Shown here: in pieces, positions 18,765 to 27,362 of the stretch
Layout of the letters: each line of letters starts with the position of its first letter
Numbering within the stretch: position 1 is the first letter of the stretch
Origin: Bacteroidales bacterium
GTDB taxonomy: Bacteria; Bacteroidota; Bacteroidia; Bacteroidales; UBA932
Direction of reading: 5' to 3'
Length of the DNA stretch: 64,000 nt
Assembly (NCBI GenBank): GCA_004552965.1
Contig: SFMU01000002.1
Span: forward strand, 21,182 to 85,181
Notes under the pieces: generated by a model
The model's input: the letters and a program-made list of their open reading frames with translations, nothing else
Told to the model about the DNA's origin: nothing
The model's database searches: none
Position numbers and translations under genes: made by a program

Positions 18765-19515
18765 CTGGGCCATCCCGTATTTCATATTCCTGGTGCTGTT
18801 CGTGGCGCTTCCGCTCCTGCTGGTAGCGATGTATGCCTTCCAGGACAATTACGGACATTTCACCTTCGCGAACATTGCGAGGATATTCACGGACACCGAT
18901 GCGATGAGTACCTTCGTCGTGTCATTGGAAGTCGCGCTTGAGAATACCCTCATCTGCCTGCTGCTGGGCTATCCGGCTGCCTTCATCCTTTCGAGAAAGG
19001 ACCTGAACAAGTCGGCTGTCACGGTGATACTGTTCATCCTTCCGATGTGGATCAATGCTCTGATGAGAACCCTTGCCACAGCCGACCTGTTCGGAGTGCT
19101 GGGTTTCCGGCTCGGAAAGGGAACTCTTCTGTTCGGTATGGTTTACGACTATCTGCCGTTCATGATCTATCCCATCTACAATGTCCTTCTGAAGATGGAC
19201 AACTCTTATGCTGAAGCGGCCTCCGACCTTGGCGCGACTCCTGTCCAGGTCTTCACGAAGGTTACCCTTCCGCTGTCGATGCCTGGCATCCTGAGCGGTG
19301 TGATGATGGTTTTCATGCCGACCGTCAGCACCTTCGCCATCTCGGAATTCCTGACCAACAACAAAATCAAGCTTTTCGGAACAATCATCCAGGAGAACAT
19401 CAACTCCTCGATGTGGAACTACGGAGCGGCTCTGTCGTTCTTCATGCTGATCATCATCGGCTTGACTACATTCCTGTCCGGAAGTGACAAAGAAGTGGAA
19501 GGAGGCACTGTGTAA
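18748..19515 (+). CDS. potB: Spermidine/putrescine ABC transporter permease PotB
   Basis: An inner-membrane permease of 255 residues with about six hydrophobic helices, starting with [21 protein letters not shown]. The EAA loop that docks on PotA is visible as [29 protein letters not shown]. The start lies inside the end of potA, an overlap typical of coupled ABC genes. potC follows after 8 bp. Confidence 0.93.
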   Translation: MGKRSNWAIPYFIFLVLFVALPLLLVAMYAFQDNYGHFTFANIARIFTDTDAMSTFVVSLEVALENTLICLLLGYPAAFILSRKDLNKSAVTVILFILPMWINALMRTLATADLFGVLGFRLGKGTLLFGMVYDYLPFMIYPIYNVLLKMDNSYAEAASDLGATPVQVFTKVTLPLSMPGILSGVMMVFMPTVSTFAISEFLTNNKIKLFGTIIQENINSSMWNYGAALSFFMLIIIGLTTFLSGSDKEVEGGTV

Positions 19516-19523
19516 CCGGGACG

Positions 19524-20321
19524 ATGAAAAAGATAATCTCACAGATCTACATCTGGATACTCCTGATACTCCTCTATTCCCCGCTGGTCTTCATCGCCGT
19601 ATTCTCCTTCACGGAGGCAAAGACCCTCGGCAACTGGACCGGTTTTTCCATGAACCTGTACAGATCCCTGTTCACGGGAAATGTCTCGGGAGGGGCCACA
19701 CTGATGGATGCATGCCGGAACACTATCCTCATAGCTCTTGCGGCAGCTGCCGTTTCCACCCTTCTGGGGACGGTATCCGCTATCGGAATATTCAATCTCA
19801 AGGGACGCAGGAAGCAGACTATTCAGTTTCTGAACAATATCCCGATGCTGAATCCGGACATCATAACCGGTGTCTCGCTTTTCCTTCTCTTCGTGTTCCT
19901 GCACATCAGCCAGGGCTTCCTGACCGTGGTTCTGGCCCACATCACATTCTGCACCCCGTACGTCGTGCTGAATGTGATGCCGAAACTTTCGCAGATGAAC
20001 CCGAACATCTATGAAGCCGCCCTGGATCTGGGGGCTACCCCGATGCAGGCATTCTGGAAGGTGCTTGTGCCTCAGCTGCGTCCGGGAATGCTCTCTGGCT
20101 TCATCCTGGCCTTCACGATGTCCCTCGATGACTTTGCGGTCACCTTCTTCACAAGGGGAACGGTGGGACTCGAGACTCTCTCGACTTACATTTATGCCGA
20201 TGCCCGCAAGGGTGGCCTTACACCGGAGCTCAGACCTCTGATGACCATCATATTCCTGGTTGTCCTGGTCTCACTTCTGTTCATAAACCTGAGGAACAAC
20301 CGCGCGGCGCAGAAGTCATGA
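19524..20321 (+). CDS. potC: Spermidine/putrescine ABC transporter permease PotC
   Basis: The second permease subunit, 265 residues, with about six membrane helices. Its EAA loop reads IYEAALDLGATPMQAFWKVLVPQLRPGM, close to the PotB loop, and the SLDDFAVTFFTRG segment is characteristic of PotC. It pairs with PotB in the inner membrane. potD follows after 43 bp without an obvious terminator. Confidence 0.94.
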   Translation: MKKIISQIYIWILLILLYSPLVFIAVFSFTEAKTLGNWTGFSMNLYRSLFTGNVSGGATLMDACRNTILIALAAAAVSTLLGTVSAIGIFNLKGRRKQTIQFLNNIPMLNPDIITGVSLFLLFVFLHISQGFLTVVLAHITFCTPYVVLNVMPKLSQMNPNIYEAALDLGATPMQAFWKVLVPQLRPGMLSGFILAFTMSLDDFAVTFFTRGTVGLETLSTYIYADARKGGLTPELRPLMTIIFLVVLVSLLFINLRNNRAAQKS

Positions 20322-20364
20322 TCAACTGGATATTCACAATCTTTTACATTACCTTATTTTGAAA

Positions 20365-21681
20365 ATGAAGAAATTTCTTGGATTCGCCATCGCCGCCATG
20401 ATGATGGTGGCATGCTCTTCTGACAGGAGTCAGATTCTCAAGGTCTACAACTGGTCCAGCTACATCGACGAGGACCTCATCGGAGAGTTCGAGCAGTGGT
20501 ACGAAGAACAGACAGGAGAACCGGTAAAGGTCGTGTACCAGGTGTTCGACATAAATGAGACGATGCTCTCGAAGATCGAGAAAGGTCACGAGGATTTCGA
20601 TGTCGTCTGTCCTTCCGACTACATCATCGAAAGGATGCTCAAGAACGATCTGCTTCTCCCGATCGAGAGGGACTTCGGAGAGACTCCTAACTACATCGAC
20701 GGAAGCCTTTCACCATACATCGTCGACCAGTTCAGGCACATCACCGACGGAAAGGGCAAGGATGCCACTGAATATTCAGTCGGCTACATGTGGGGCTTCA
20801 CCGGCTTCCTCTACAATGCATCGAAGGTCGATCCTGAGGATCTGCGTACCTGGGATGTCCTGCACAATGAAAAATATTCGGGGATGATCCTCATCAAGGA
20901 TGCCCCGAGGGATGTCTACAGCCAGCTTCTGCTGTACTTCCATCAGGATGAGATCAGGAACGAAGACGGTTCATTCAACCTTGAGGCCATGGATTCCCTC
21001 ATGTACGACTGTTCGGAGGCTTCTATGAAGCAGATAGAGGATTATCTCTGTGCCGGCCGCGACCTGGTCGGTGGCTGGGAGGCTGATTTCGGCAAGGAAA
21101 GCATGACTCAGGAAAAGGCCTGGATCGACCTTGCATGGAGCGGTGATGCCGCCTGGGCAATCGATGAGGCGGCTGAAGTAGGCGTGGATCTCGACTATGC
21201 TGTTCCGGAAGAGGGCGCCACTGTCTGGTTCGACGGCTGGGTGATCCCGAAATATGCAAAGAATGTCAAGGCTGCGAGGTATTTCATCAACTTCATGTGC
21301 AAGCCTGAGAATGCAATCCGCAACTCTCTTGAGGTAGGCTACAGCAGCTCGAACGGCTCTCCCGAGATGCTTGAGGCAATCATCGATGAAAGCTATCCTC
21401 CGATCGACCTCACCTATTTCTTCGGTGAAGGCGCTGATTCGGTCTGTGTCAATCCGGTCATGTTTGCTGACAAGAAGGTCATCGACCGTTGCTGTATGGA
21501 ACATGACTGGGCTCCGGAGGACACAGAGAGACTGATTGCAATGTGGTCCCGTGTCAAGGGCGATGCCATGGGTTTCTCGACATACGTCATCCTCGGAGTC
21601 GCCGTCCTGGCCATCATCATGTTCGTGGTGATGAAGGTTCTCTCCGGCAAGAGAAAGAAAAGCAAGAAAAGACGCAGATAG
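20365..21681 (+). CDS. potD: Polyamine-binding lipoprotein PotD with C-terminal membrane anchor
   Basis: A periplasmic substrate-binding protein for spermidine or putrescine. Lipobox MVACSS places the lipidated Cys at residue 17, and the mature protein begins with the PotD pattern ILKVYNWSSYIDEDLI and continues with FDVVCPSDYIIERM and YMWGFTGFLYN. Unusually, the C-terminus (about residues 405-425 of 438) is a hydrophobic helix, TYVILGVAVLAIIMFVVMKV, followed by a Lys/Arg tail. The protein would thus be anchored at both ends. I start at ATG; a TTG two codons earlier is less likely. A BASS-type transporter follows 3 bp after the stop. Confidence 0.92.
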   Translation: MKKFLGFAIAAMMMVACSSDRSQILKVYNWSSYIDEDLIGEFEQWYEEQTGEPVKVVYQVFDINETMLSKIEKGHEDFDVVCPSDYIIERMLKNDLLLPIERDFGETPNYIDGSLSPYIVDQFRHITDGKGKDATEYSVGYMWGFTGFLYNASKVDPEDLRTWDVLHNEKYSGMILIKDAPRDVYSQLLLYFHQDEIRNEDGSFNLEAMDSLMYDCSEASMKQIEDYLCAGRDLVGGWEADFGKESMTQEKAWIDLAWSGDAAWAIDEAAEVGVDLDYAVPEEGATVWFDGWVIPKYAKNVKAARYFINFMCKPENAIRNSLEVGYSSSNGSPEMLEAIIDESYPPIDLTYFFGEGADSVCVNPVMFADKKVIDRCCMEHDWAPEDTERLIAMWSRVKGDAMGFSTYVILGVAVLAIIMFVVMKVLSGKRKKSKKRRR

Positions 21682-21684
21682 ATT

Positions 21685-22671
21685 TTGAACAGAATAATAT
21701 CTTTTGTCAAGGAATGGATGCTCGTCATAGCCATGTTGACGGGCGTCCTTCTGTATGCGGTCTATCATGAACTTCCTGTCCTTCATCATCTGGGCCAGGA
21801 TGCCCTCCGGGCAGTGAAGTTCGTTCAGCCGGTACTCATTTTCGTCATGCTCTTCCTGAGCTTCTGCAGGATTGCTCCCAAGGATCTCCGCCTTCACCGT
21901 TGGCAGTTCCTGCTCCTGCTTATCCAGGGGCTGTCCTTCATCCTCCTTGCCCTGCCTGTCGTCTGGGCAGCCTCACATTCCGGAGCATTCGCCTCCTTCA
22001 TCACATCGGCAAGGATTCCGCTTGAAGCAGCTATGCTCTGCCTGATATGCCCGACTGCGACCGCCTGTGCCGTGGTCGTGCGCAAGCTGGGAGGTGACAT
22101 GGCTCAGTGCGTGACCTACACCATCCTTATCAACATCATGGTCGCGATTCTGGTGCCTGCAGTGATTCCGTTCCTTTACAGGGACGGCGGGATCTCATTC
22201 ATGGCAGCCTTCCTCACGATTATGGCCAAAGTGTTCCCGCTTCTGATACTGCCCTGTCTTGCAGCCTGGCTGGTCAGATTTCTGCTGCCCCGGTTCCATG
22301 CTTTCCTGACAGGCCTTACCGACCTGGCATTCTACATCTGGGCGGTGTCCCTGACCCTTGCCATCATGATGAGTACCAGGGCGATTTACCATTTCGGAGG
22401 AAGCCTTTGGCTTCTCGCCGCCATTGCGGCCGCCTCGCTTCTGAGCTGCATCTTCCAGTTCTGGGCAGGCAGGAAGATCGGACGCAGATACGGAAAGGAA
22501 GAAGAAATCACCATGGGGCAGTCCCTCGGACAGAAGAACACGGTGTTCGCAATCTGGATGGGGTACACTTTTATGGAGCCTATCGTGTCAGTCGCAGGCG
22601 GCTTCTACAGCATCTGGCACAATCTCTACAATTCCTGGCAGTTGCACAGGCAGCTACATCAGAAGACTTGA
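21685..22671 (+). CDS. BASS-type (bile acid:sodium symporter family) transporter
   Basis: A 328-residue polytopic membrane protein with about nine or ten hydrophobic helices. The LICPTATACAVVVRKLGGD segment resembles the core motif of the bile acid:sodium symporter/arsenite-permease superfamily, and GQKNTVFAIWMGYTFMEP matches the second discontinuous-helix region (GxxNxxLA type). The substrate cannot be read from sequence. The start is uncertain: TTG at the given position or ATG 11 codons in. It follows potD with 3 bp, so it may be part of the pot operon. Its 3' end overlaps convergent nadD by 18 bp. Confidence 0.7.
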   Translation: MNRIISFVKEWMLVIAMLTGVLLYAVYHELPVLHHLGQDALRAVKFVQPVLIFVMLFLSFCRIAPKDLRLHRWQFLLLLIQGLSFILLALPVVWAASHSGAFASFITSARIPLEAAMLCLICPTATACAVVVRKLGGDMAQCVTYTILINIMVAILVPAVIPFLYRDGGISFMAAFLTIMAKVFPLLILPCLAAWLVRFLLPRFHAFLTGLTDLAFYIWAVSLTLAIMMSTRAIYHFGGSLWLLAAIAAASLLSCIFQFWAGRKIGRRYGKEEEITMGQSLGQKNTVFAIWMGYTFMEPIVSVAGGFYSIWHNLYNSWQLHRQLHQKT

Positions 22672-23214
22672 GATGTCACTTCCTTCCTCCATGGCCTGGC
22701 GGATGAGAGTGGATGAGACATTGACCATCGGAGCATCCGCCAGGGTGATCCTGTAGCGGCCCTGCCCTTCGGCTTCCAGGCTCTCCTTTGCGGCTTCAGC
22801 ATCGTATCCTTCCCGAGGAAACACGATGACACCGAATTCGGAAAGGATTCTTCCGTAGTCTTTCCATTCCCTGAAGCAGACCAGGTTGTCCGCGCCGATC
22901 ACCAGGCTGAATTCGTTGCCCGGCTCCCTTTCTCGCAGAGCCTCGAGAGTCCTGACCGAATAATGCGGAGGAGGCATGTGCATCTCGATGTCATCGATCC
23001 TTACCCTCAGTTCGGGGTGGCGGGCAACTGCCTTGCGGGCTGCTTCCAGCCGCTCCGGGGCCGAGCTTCCGTCTATCGAATCCTTCAGCGGATTCTTTGG
23101 AGACACGACCAGGTACACGGAATCGAAATCCTCGTTCTGCGTCAGATGGCGCATGATGGCAAGGTGACCGATGTGCAGAGGATTGAAGGATCCGGAATAG
23201 ACAGCGACTTTCAC
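22654..23214 (-). CDS. nadD: Nicotinate-nucleotide adenylyltransferase
   Basis: NadD makes deamido-NAD from nicotinate mononucleotide and ATP. The 186-residue protein begins with the nucleotidyltransferase motif SGSFNPLHIGHLAIM, has RVRIDDIEMHMPPPHYSVRTLEAL, and ends with the VSSTLIRQAM motif equivalent to ISSTxIR. It lies 6 bp downstream of gmk on the same strand and is co-transcribed with it. Its end overlaps the convergent transporter gene. Confidence 0.95.
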   Translation of the reverse strand: MKVAVYSGSFNPLHIGHLAIMRHLTQNEDFDSVYLVVSPKNPLKDSIDGSSAPERLEAARKAVARHPELRVRIDDIEMHMPPPHYSVRTLEALREREPGNEFSLVIGADNLVCFREWKDYGRILSEFGVIVFPREGYDAEAAKESLEAEGQGRYRITLADAPMVNVSSTLIRQAMEEGSDISSLLM

Positions 23215-23220
23215 GGGATG

Positions 23221-23817
23221 CTAGATGAATGTTGAATAGTTCAGCCTGCCGTCATCGAGAAAATCCTCGACAACTTTCTCGACCTCTCCGAAAGCGGTGG
23301 CGAGGTCGTCATTTATCAGGACATAGTCGAATTGCGGGGCATATTCCATCTCCTGCGAAGCTTTTTCGACCCTCTCTGCAATCGCCTCAGGACTGTCTGT
23401 ACCCCTTTTGACGAGACGTTGCCGGAGAGTCTCGACGGAAGGAGCCTTTATGAATATGGACAAGGCCTTCTCCCCGAAATATTTCTTGAGATTGACACCT
23501 CCCTTGACATCCACATCGAATATGATGACGTGCCCTGCCGCCCAGATCCTCTCCACTTCCGACTTCAGGGTGCCGTAGAAATGGTCCTTGTAGACTTCTT
23601 CATATTCGACGAAACTGTCCTCGGAGATGAGTCTGCGGAACTCGTCAGGGGAGACGAAATGGTACTCCCTGCCGTTCTGCTCCGTGCCTCGCGGGGCTCT
23701 GGAAGTTGCCGAAATCGAGAACTCCATCGTGTCTTTCCAGATTCCGAGAATGTGGCCTACTATCGTGCTTTTCCCTGCGCCGGAGGGGGCGGAGAATATC
23801 AAAACCTTGTTATCCAT
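23221..23817 (-). CDS. gmk: Guanylate kinase
   Basis: Phosphorylates GMP to GDP. The 198-residue product starts MDNKVLIFSAPSGAGKSTIV (P-loop SGAGKST), with the GMP-binding SATSRAPRGTEQNGREYHFVS region and the lid VKRGTDSPEAIAERV. I chose the ATG that gives this start; a longer in-frame extension would cover the promoter. It is followed closely by nadD. Divergent from it is a small conserved gene, with mirrored -7 elements between them. Confidence 0.97.
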   Translation of the reverse strand: MDNKVLIFSAPSGAGKSTIVGHILGIWKDTMEFSISATSRAPRGTEQNGREYHFVSPDEFRRLISEDSFVEYEEVYKDHFYGTLKSEVERIWAAGHVIIFDVDVKGGVNLKKYFGEKALSIFIKAPSVETLRQRLVKRGTDSPEAIAERVEKASQEMEYAPQFDYVLINDDLATAFGEVEKVVEDFLDDGRLNYSTFI

Positions 23818-23837
23818 TATTTCTGATGTATTTACCA

Positions 23838-23855
23838 CAAAAATAACTATTTTTG
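23838..23855. promoter_or_regulatory. Mirrored -7 elements, divergent promoter
   Basis: CAAAAATA, AC, TATTTTTG is a perfect 8+2+8 inverted repeat that presents TATTTTTG to both strands. It would serve gmk on the minus strand and the small gene on the plus strand. A weak -33 (TTG) for gmk lies 22 bp away. The plus-strand leader would be under about 15 nt. Confidence 0.5.
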
Positions 23856-23869
23856 TCCAATGCGACACA

Positions 23870-24142
23870 ATGGAAGTCGTACTCACACCTCAAAAACGAA
23901 CCATTTTGGCCAGAAAGAGAAAAAAGAGTGCCCAAGCCCCTGCAGCCGACTACATCGCCAGGCAGAAGTCAGCTCTGGTCCGCAGACACAGGCAGGTCAT
24001 CTATCTGAATGACAAAGAAAAAGCTGCAGTCGAAGAATACTGCAGCCGTTTCGGTGTCAAATGTGTCTCCACCATTTTCCGTGAGGCGACGATGGAGAGG
24101 ATCCTCTCCCAGCTCGACGAGTGTCCTCCTAGTCTCTTCTAG
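23870..24142 (+). CDS. Small conserved Bacteroidota protein, ribbon-helix-helix-like
   Basis: A 90-residue basic protein. After a Lys/Arg-rich N-terminus (ILARKRKKS), the core QVIYLNDKEKAAVEEYCSRFG and STIFREATMERILSQLDE has the strand-helix-helix spacing of RHH-type DNA-binding proteins, and ends in the conserved-looking PPSLF. It resembles short conserved hypotheticals found across Bacteroidales. DNA binding is an inference. The start is the ATG following the divergent promoter. The last 14 bp overlap the convergent peptidase gene. Confidence 0.65.
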   Translation: MEVVLTPQKRTILARKRKKSAQAPAADYIARQKSALVRRHRQVIYLNDKEKAAVEEYCSRFGVKCVSTIFREATMERILSQLDECPPSLF

Positions 24143-24809
24143 ACATTGCTATCGAGATGTAGTAAAGAAGGGTTCCGAGCGAACTGATTGCAGCAATCAC
24201 GTACGTGCCTGCTGCCCACATCAGGGCTTCGCTGGCCATCGGCTTCGTCTCGTATGTCGTGATCCCTGCATTTTCAAGCCAGGCGACAGCCCTCCGGCTC
24301 GCGTTGATTTCAACCGGCAGGGTAATGAAGCTGAACAGGGTTGTCAGGGCGAACAGAGCGATACCGGCCCACAGCAGGGCAGGGGTTATCGCGATGAGGA
24401 GAACACCGAGGAGAAGCACCCACTGCACAGTGTTGCTGGCGAAACTGACGATCGGGACAAGGGCAGAGCGCATTTTCAGCGGCGCATAACCTTTCGCATG
24501 CTGGATGACGTGCCCGCATTCATGTGCGGCGACTGCAGCTGCGGCAATGTTTCTCTGGCCGTAAACGGCTTCGCTCAGGTTGACCGTCTTTGTCGATGGA
24601 TTGTAGTGGTCGGTCAGGGTGCCCGGGACGCAGGTCACTTCAACGTCGTGTATCCCATTGTCTGCAAGCATCTTGCGGGCGATTTCAGCTCCGCTGAGAT
24701 TGATCCCCACTTTCGAATATCTGTTGAATCTGCTCTTCAGCATCTGCTGGATGATAAGACTCAGTATCATTGCCCCTATCAGAAGGAGCCAGATTGTTCT
24801 CGTACTCAT
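24129..24809 (-). CDS. Membrane zinc metallopeptidase (YugP-like)
   Basis: A 226-residue protein of the Zn_peptidase_2/YugP family. An N-terminal membrane helix (residues 5-22) precedes the zinc site AAHECGHVIQHA (His96, Glu97, His100). Hydrophobic spans near 117-160 and 195-220 follow, with conserved LPVEINASRRAVAWLE between them. It is probably an inner-membrane protease with its active site at the membrane face; substrates are unknown. It stands alone on the minus strand. Confidence 0.85.
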   Translation of the reverse strand: MSTRTIWLLLIGAMILSLIIQQMLKSRFNRYSKVGINLSGAEIARKMLADNGIHDVEVTCVPGTLTDHYNPSTKTVNLSEAVYGQRNIAAAAVAAHECGHVIQHAKGYAPLKMRSALVPIVSFASNTVQWVLLLGVLLIAITPALLWAGIALFALTTLFSFITLPVEINASRRAVAWLENAGITTYETKPMASEALMWAAGTYVIAAISSLGTLLYYISIAMSRRD

Positions 24810-24942
24810 TTTTCTATTATGTTAGATTCTTGCCATTCTTATTATCAATTTGCGGACCATACGCATAAAGGAGTCGAATCCTGAAAAATTGTCAGCCGAA
24901 TATCAGAGAAATACTGTAAATTTGCAAATGCTGAAGCAAAAT

Positions 24943-24962
24943 GTTTGCAAACTTGCGAAACT
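24943..24962 (+). promoter_or_regulatory. Operator-like TTGCGAAAC element in the alr leader
   Basis: An imperfect palindrome GTTTGCAA-AC-TTGCGAAAC lies 41-60 bp before the alr start, downstream of a TAAATTTG -7 element at 24917-24924. The segment TTGCAAACTTGCGAAACT recurs with one base missing at the right end of the window, and a perfect version GTTTCGCAATTGCGAAAC occurs at 63768-63785. A regulator or integrase binding site is inferred. Confidence 0.45.
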
Positions 24963-25002
24963 CAAATTTCGTAAATTGTTCCGAATATAGTCGCAAAAGA
25001 TA

Positions 25003-26121
25003 ATGTCAAACCGCGAAACAGATTTCTCAAGGCTCGAGCTGGATCTTCCCAATTGCCTTGACAACTACAGGTATTTCAGGTCGAAGCTTGAACGCTCCAC
25101 CCGGATGCTGGTGCTCGTCAAGGCCAATGCCTATGGGCATGGCGCAGTGGAGTTCGCCTCGATGATGCAGAACGCGGGGGCTGACTATCTGGCAGTTGCT
25201 CTGCCGCTGGAGGGAGTCGAATTGCGCCAGGCCGGCATCAGTCTGCCGATTCTGGTCCTTACGGCAGGAATGGATTTCTTCGATGAGATAGTGGACAACC
25301 GTCTCGAACCGGGCATCCCGAACCTGCCTACTCTCCTTGCCCTTGAGAAAGTCCTCGCAGAAAGAGGATTGAAGGACTATCCGGTCCACATAAAGCTTGA
25401 CACCGGAATGCACCGTCTTGGCTTCATGACACATGAGCTCGACGCCCTGCTCGCCCATCTGAGTTCGACGGATCTGGTCAAGGTGCAGTCGGTATATTCA
25501 CATCTGTGTGTCGCCGAGGATCCGGCGATGGATGATTTCACCCGCGGACAGATCAGGATGTTCGAGGAGAATGCCGCCAGGATCGAAGACGCCATAGGCT
25601 ACCATCCGATACTGCATATTCTCAATTCCGCCGGAATCGAGCGGTTTACCTGGGCGCAGCATGACATGGTCCGTCTCGGTGTGGGAATATACGGAATCAG
25701 TGCCCTGCCTGATGTGAAACTCAAAAGCGTTGCCTCCCTCAAGGTCAAGATACTTCAGGTCAAGGAACTGCATCCGGGTGATGGGGCCATCGGTTACGGT
25801 CAGCACGGCCGGATTGCTCCGGAGGGTACCCGGATCGCCACAATCCCTGTCGGCTATGCTGACGGAATAGACAGACGTCTGGGCTGTGGGAAAGTCAGCT
25901 TCCTGCTCAACGGTCACAGGGTGCCGACCATAGGGAACATCTGCATGGACATGTGCATGGTAGACGTCACCGGCGTAGACTGCAGGGTGGGGGACACTGT
26001 CACGATTTTCGGGGAAGAGCCTTCGGTCACCGAGATTGCAGACATTCTCGGCACGATACCGTATGAGATAATGACATCGGTACCGCGCCGCATAGAAAGA
26101 GTCATCGTCAGAAAGAAATGA
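25003..26121 (+). CDS. alr: Alanine racemase
   Basis: A PLP-dependent enzyme that interconverts L- and D-alanine for peptidoglycan. The 372-residue protein carries the PLP-lysine motif LVKANAYGHGAVEF (Lys40), the HIKLDTGMHRLGF strand, RLGVGIYGI, the IGYGQ tyrosine region and the C-terminal GNICMDMCMVDVT and PYEIMTS segments. The length is normal. It appears monocistronic and is preceded by the TTGCGAAAC element. It is convergent with the DJ-1 gene. Confidence 0.97.
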   Translation: MSNRETDFSRLELDLPNCLDNYRYFRSKLERSTRMLVLVKANAYGHGAVEFASMMQNAGADYLAVALPLEGVELRQAGISLPILVLTAGMDFFDEIVDNRLEPGIPNLPTLLALEKVLAERGLKDYPVHIKLDTGMHRLGFMTHELDALLAHLSSTDLVKVQSVYSHLCVAEDPAMDDFTRGQIRMFEENAARIEDAIGYHPILHILNSAGIERFTWAQHDMVRLGVGIYGISALPDVKLKSVASLKVKILQVKELHPGDGAIGYGQHGRIAPEGTRIATIPVGYADGIDRRLGCGKVSFLLNGHRVPTIGNICMDMCMVDVTGVDCRVGDTVTIFGEEPSVTEIADILGTIPYEIMTSVPRRIERVIVRKK

Positions 26122-26131
26122 CCGGAAAGGG

Positions 26132-26707
26132 TCAGATCTTCAGACCTTCCCTTACTTCTTCTGCCGTCTCCGGGCCTTTGACATGGGCCAGGATGCTTAA
26201 TCCGAATCTTATAGCGCAGCCGGGACCTCTTCCGGTGATCAGATTGCCGTCAATCACGGCAGCTTCTCTGACCAGAATCCCGCCATTGGCCAGTGCCGGG
26301 CCTTCGCAGCCGTCGTAGCAGGTGAACTTCTTGCCTTCGAAGCCAGGAAGCTGGGAGGCAACATAGCCGGGAGCCGCACAGATGGCCGCAACTGTTCCTC
26401 CATCGGTATAGTGCTCTTTCATCAGGTTCATGAGTTCCTCGTCACCGGCCAGATTCCTGGTGCCGGGCATGCCTCCCGGAAAGACCATCACGTCCCTGCT
26501 GTCAGTACCTTCCTTGCGGATGAGATTCAGGAAACCTGCCCGGTCCGTATCGGCCTTCACGGTGAGTCCGTGTGCACCGGTGACTTCTCTTCCTCCGGCG
26601 ACCGACACCAGTACGGCATCGATCCCTCCTCTCCTGAGGACATCCCATGTGGCGATTGCTTCAGTCTCCTCAAAGCCTTCGGCCAGAAAAATGAATACTC
26701 CTTTCAT
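26132..26707 (-). CDS. DJ-1/PfpI family protein
   Basis: A 191-residue protein of the DJ-1/YajL branch. It starts MKGVFIFLAEGFEETEA, with the conserved Glu at about 13-14. The nucleophile elbow is AAICAAPGYVAS with Cys110, and ITGRGPGCAIRFGLSILAHVKG matches the family C-terminus. Members act as chaperones or deglycases against glyoxal damage; which applies here cannot be told from sequence. I chose the ATG giving MKGVF over an upstream one eight codons earlier. Confidence 0.9.
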   Translation of the reverse strand: MKGVFIFLAEGFEETEAIATWDVLRRGGIDAVLVSVAGGREVTGAHGLTVKADTDRAGFLNLIRKEGTDSRDVMVFPGGMPGTRNLAGDEELMNLMKEHYTDGGTVAAICAAPGYVASQLPGFEGKKFTCYDGCEGPALANGGILVREAAVIDGNLITGRGPGCAIRFGLSILAHVKGPETAEEVREGLKI

Positions 26708-26750
26708 AGCTTCTTTTGTTGTCTTGTGCAAGCCTGACAGATGAAATGAC

Positions 26751-26781
26751 TTGCAGAATATTCAGAAATATAATAACTTTG
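26751..26781 (+). promoter_or_regulatory. Promoter of tRNA-Gln
   Basis: TTG, 20 bp, TAACTTTG fits the Bacteroidota consensus apart from the first T of the -33 box. The -7 box ends 11 bp before the mature tRNA. Confidence 0.5.
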
Positions 26782-26792
26782 CAATATTGGAC

Positions 26793-26863
26793 TGAGGTAT
26801 GGTGTAATGGTAGCACTACAGATTTTGGTTCTGTCTGTGGAGGTTCGAATCCCCCTATCTCAA
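26793..26863 (+). tRNA. tRNA-Gln (anticodon TTG)
   Basis: The cloverleaf has acceptor TGAGGTA/TATCTCA with one G-U pair and discriminator A. The anticodon stem is ACAGA/TCTGT around the loop TTTTGGT, giving anticodon TTG, and the T loop is GTTCGAATC. No CCA is encoded. A terminator follows after 8 bp. Confidence 0.95.
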
Positions 26864-26871
26864 CTTTCTGC

Positions 26872-26896
26872 AAGCCGGCCTTGAGCCGGCTTTTTC
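26872..26896 (+). terminator. Terminator of tRNA-Gln
   Basis: AAGCCGGC and GCCGGCTT form an 8-bp stem with a 5-nt loop, and the right arm runs into TTTTT. Confidence 0.85.
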
Positions 26897-26909
26897 CGTA
26901 CCCGGGCCA

Positions 26910-27347
26910 TCAGTTTCTCTTGCCCGCAAAGAAATCCTTCATCAGCGTCGAACACTCTTCGGTGAGGACACCGCTGCGGACCTCGGTCCTGGGATGGAGC
27001 AGGCTGGGGGAGAACAAGGAATAGCCTCTCTTCGGATCCGCCGCTCCGAAGACAATCCTGCCGGCCTGCGCCCAGCTGAGGGCGGAGGCGCACATGGGAC
27101 AAGGCTCCACGGTGACATACAGTGTGCAGTCGGTCAGGTATTTGCCACCAAGTGCCTCTGTCGCTGCCGTGATGGCGATCATCTCGGCGTGGGCGGTGGG
27201 GTCGTGAAGCGTCTCGGTCATGTTGTGCCCCTTTCCGATGATCCTGCCCTTGCAGACCACAACGGCTCCTACCGGGATTTCATCCTCGTTGAAGGCCGCT
27301 CTGGCCTCTTTCAGAGCCTCGAGCATGTATTTTTCATCGATGTCCAT
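26910..27347 (-). CDS. tadA: tRNA-specific adenosine deaminase / nucleoside deaminase
   Basis: A zinc-dependent cytidine-deaminase-fold enzyme; TadA converts A34 of tRNA-Arg(ACG) to inosine. The 145-residue product has the catalytic HAE motif (His53, Glu55) and the zinc-binding PCPMC pair (Cys83, Cys86), plus DPTAHAEMIAI and the RIVFGAADPKRGYSLF region. I start at ATG; a TTG frame six codons longer is unlikely. It follows rpmH but is separated from it by a strong terminator. Confidence 0.9.
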   Translation of the reverse strand: MDIDEKYMLEALKEARAAFNEDEIPVGAVVVCKGRIIGKGHNMTETLHDPTAHAEMIAITAATEALGGKYLTDCTLYVTVEPCPMCASALSWAQAGRIVFGAADPKRGYSLFSPSLLHPRTEVRSGVLTEECSTLMKDFFAGKRN

Positions 27348-27362
27348 AGAGTCGTCAGGATA

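Noticed and set aside
20359..20364. TTG starts two to six codons before several ATGs (potD, the patatin gene, the FecCD permease, rlmH, HU, tadA)
   Set aside because: In each case the inner ATG gives the canonical family N-terminus or signal peptide, so the TTG extension was not used.
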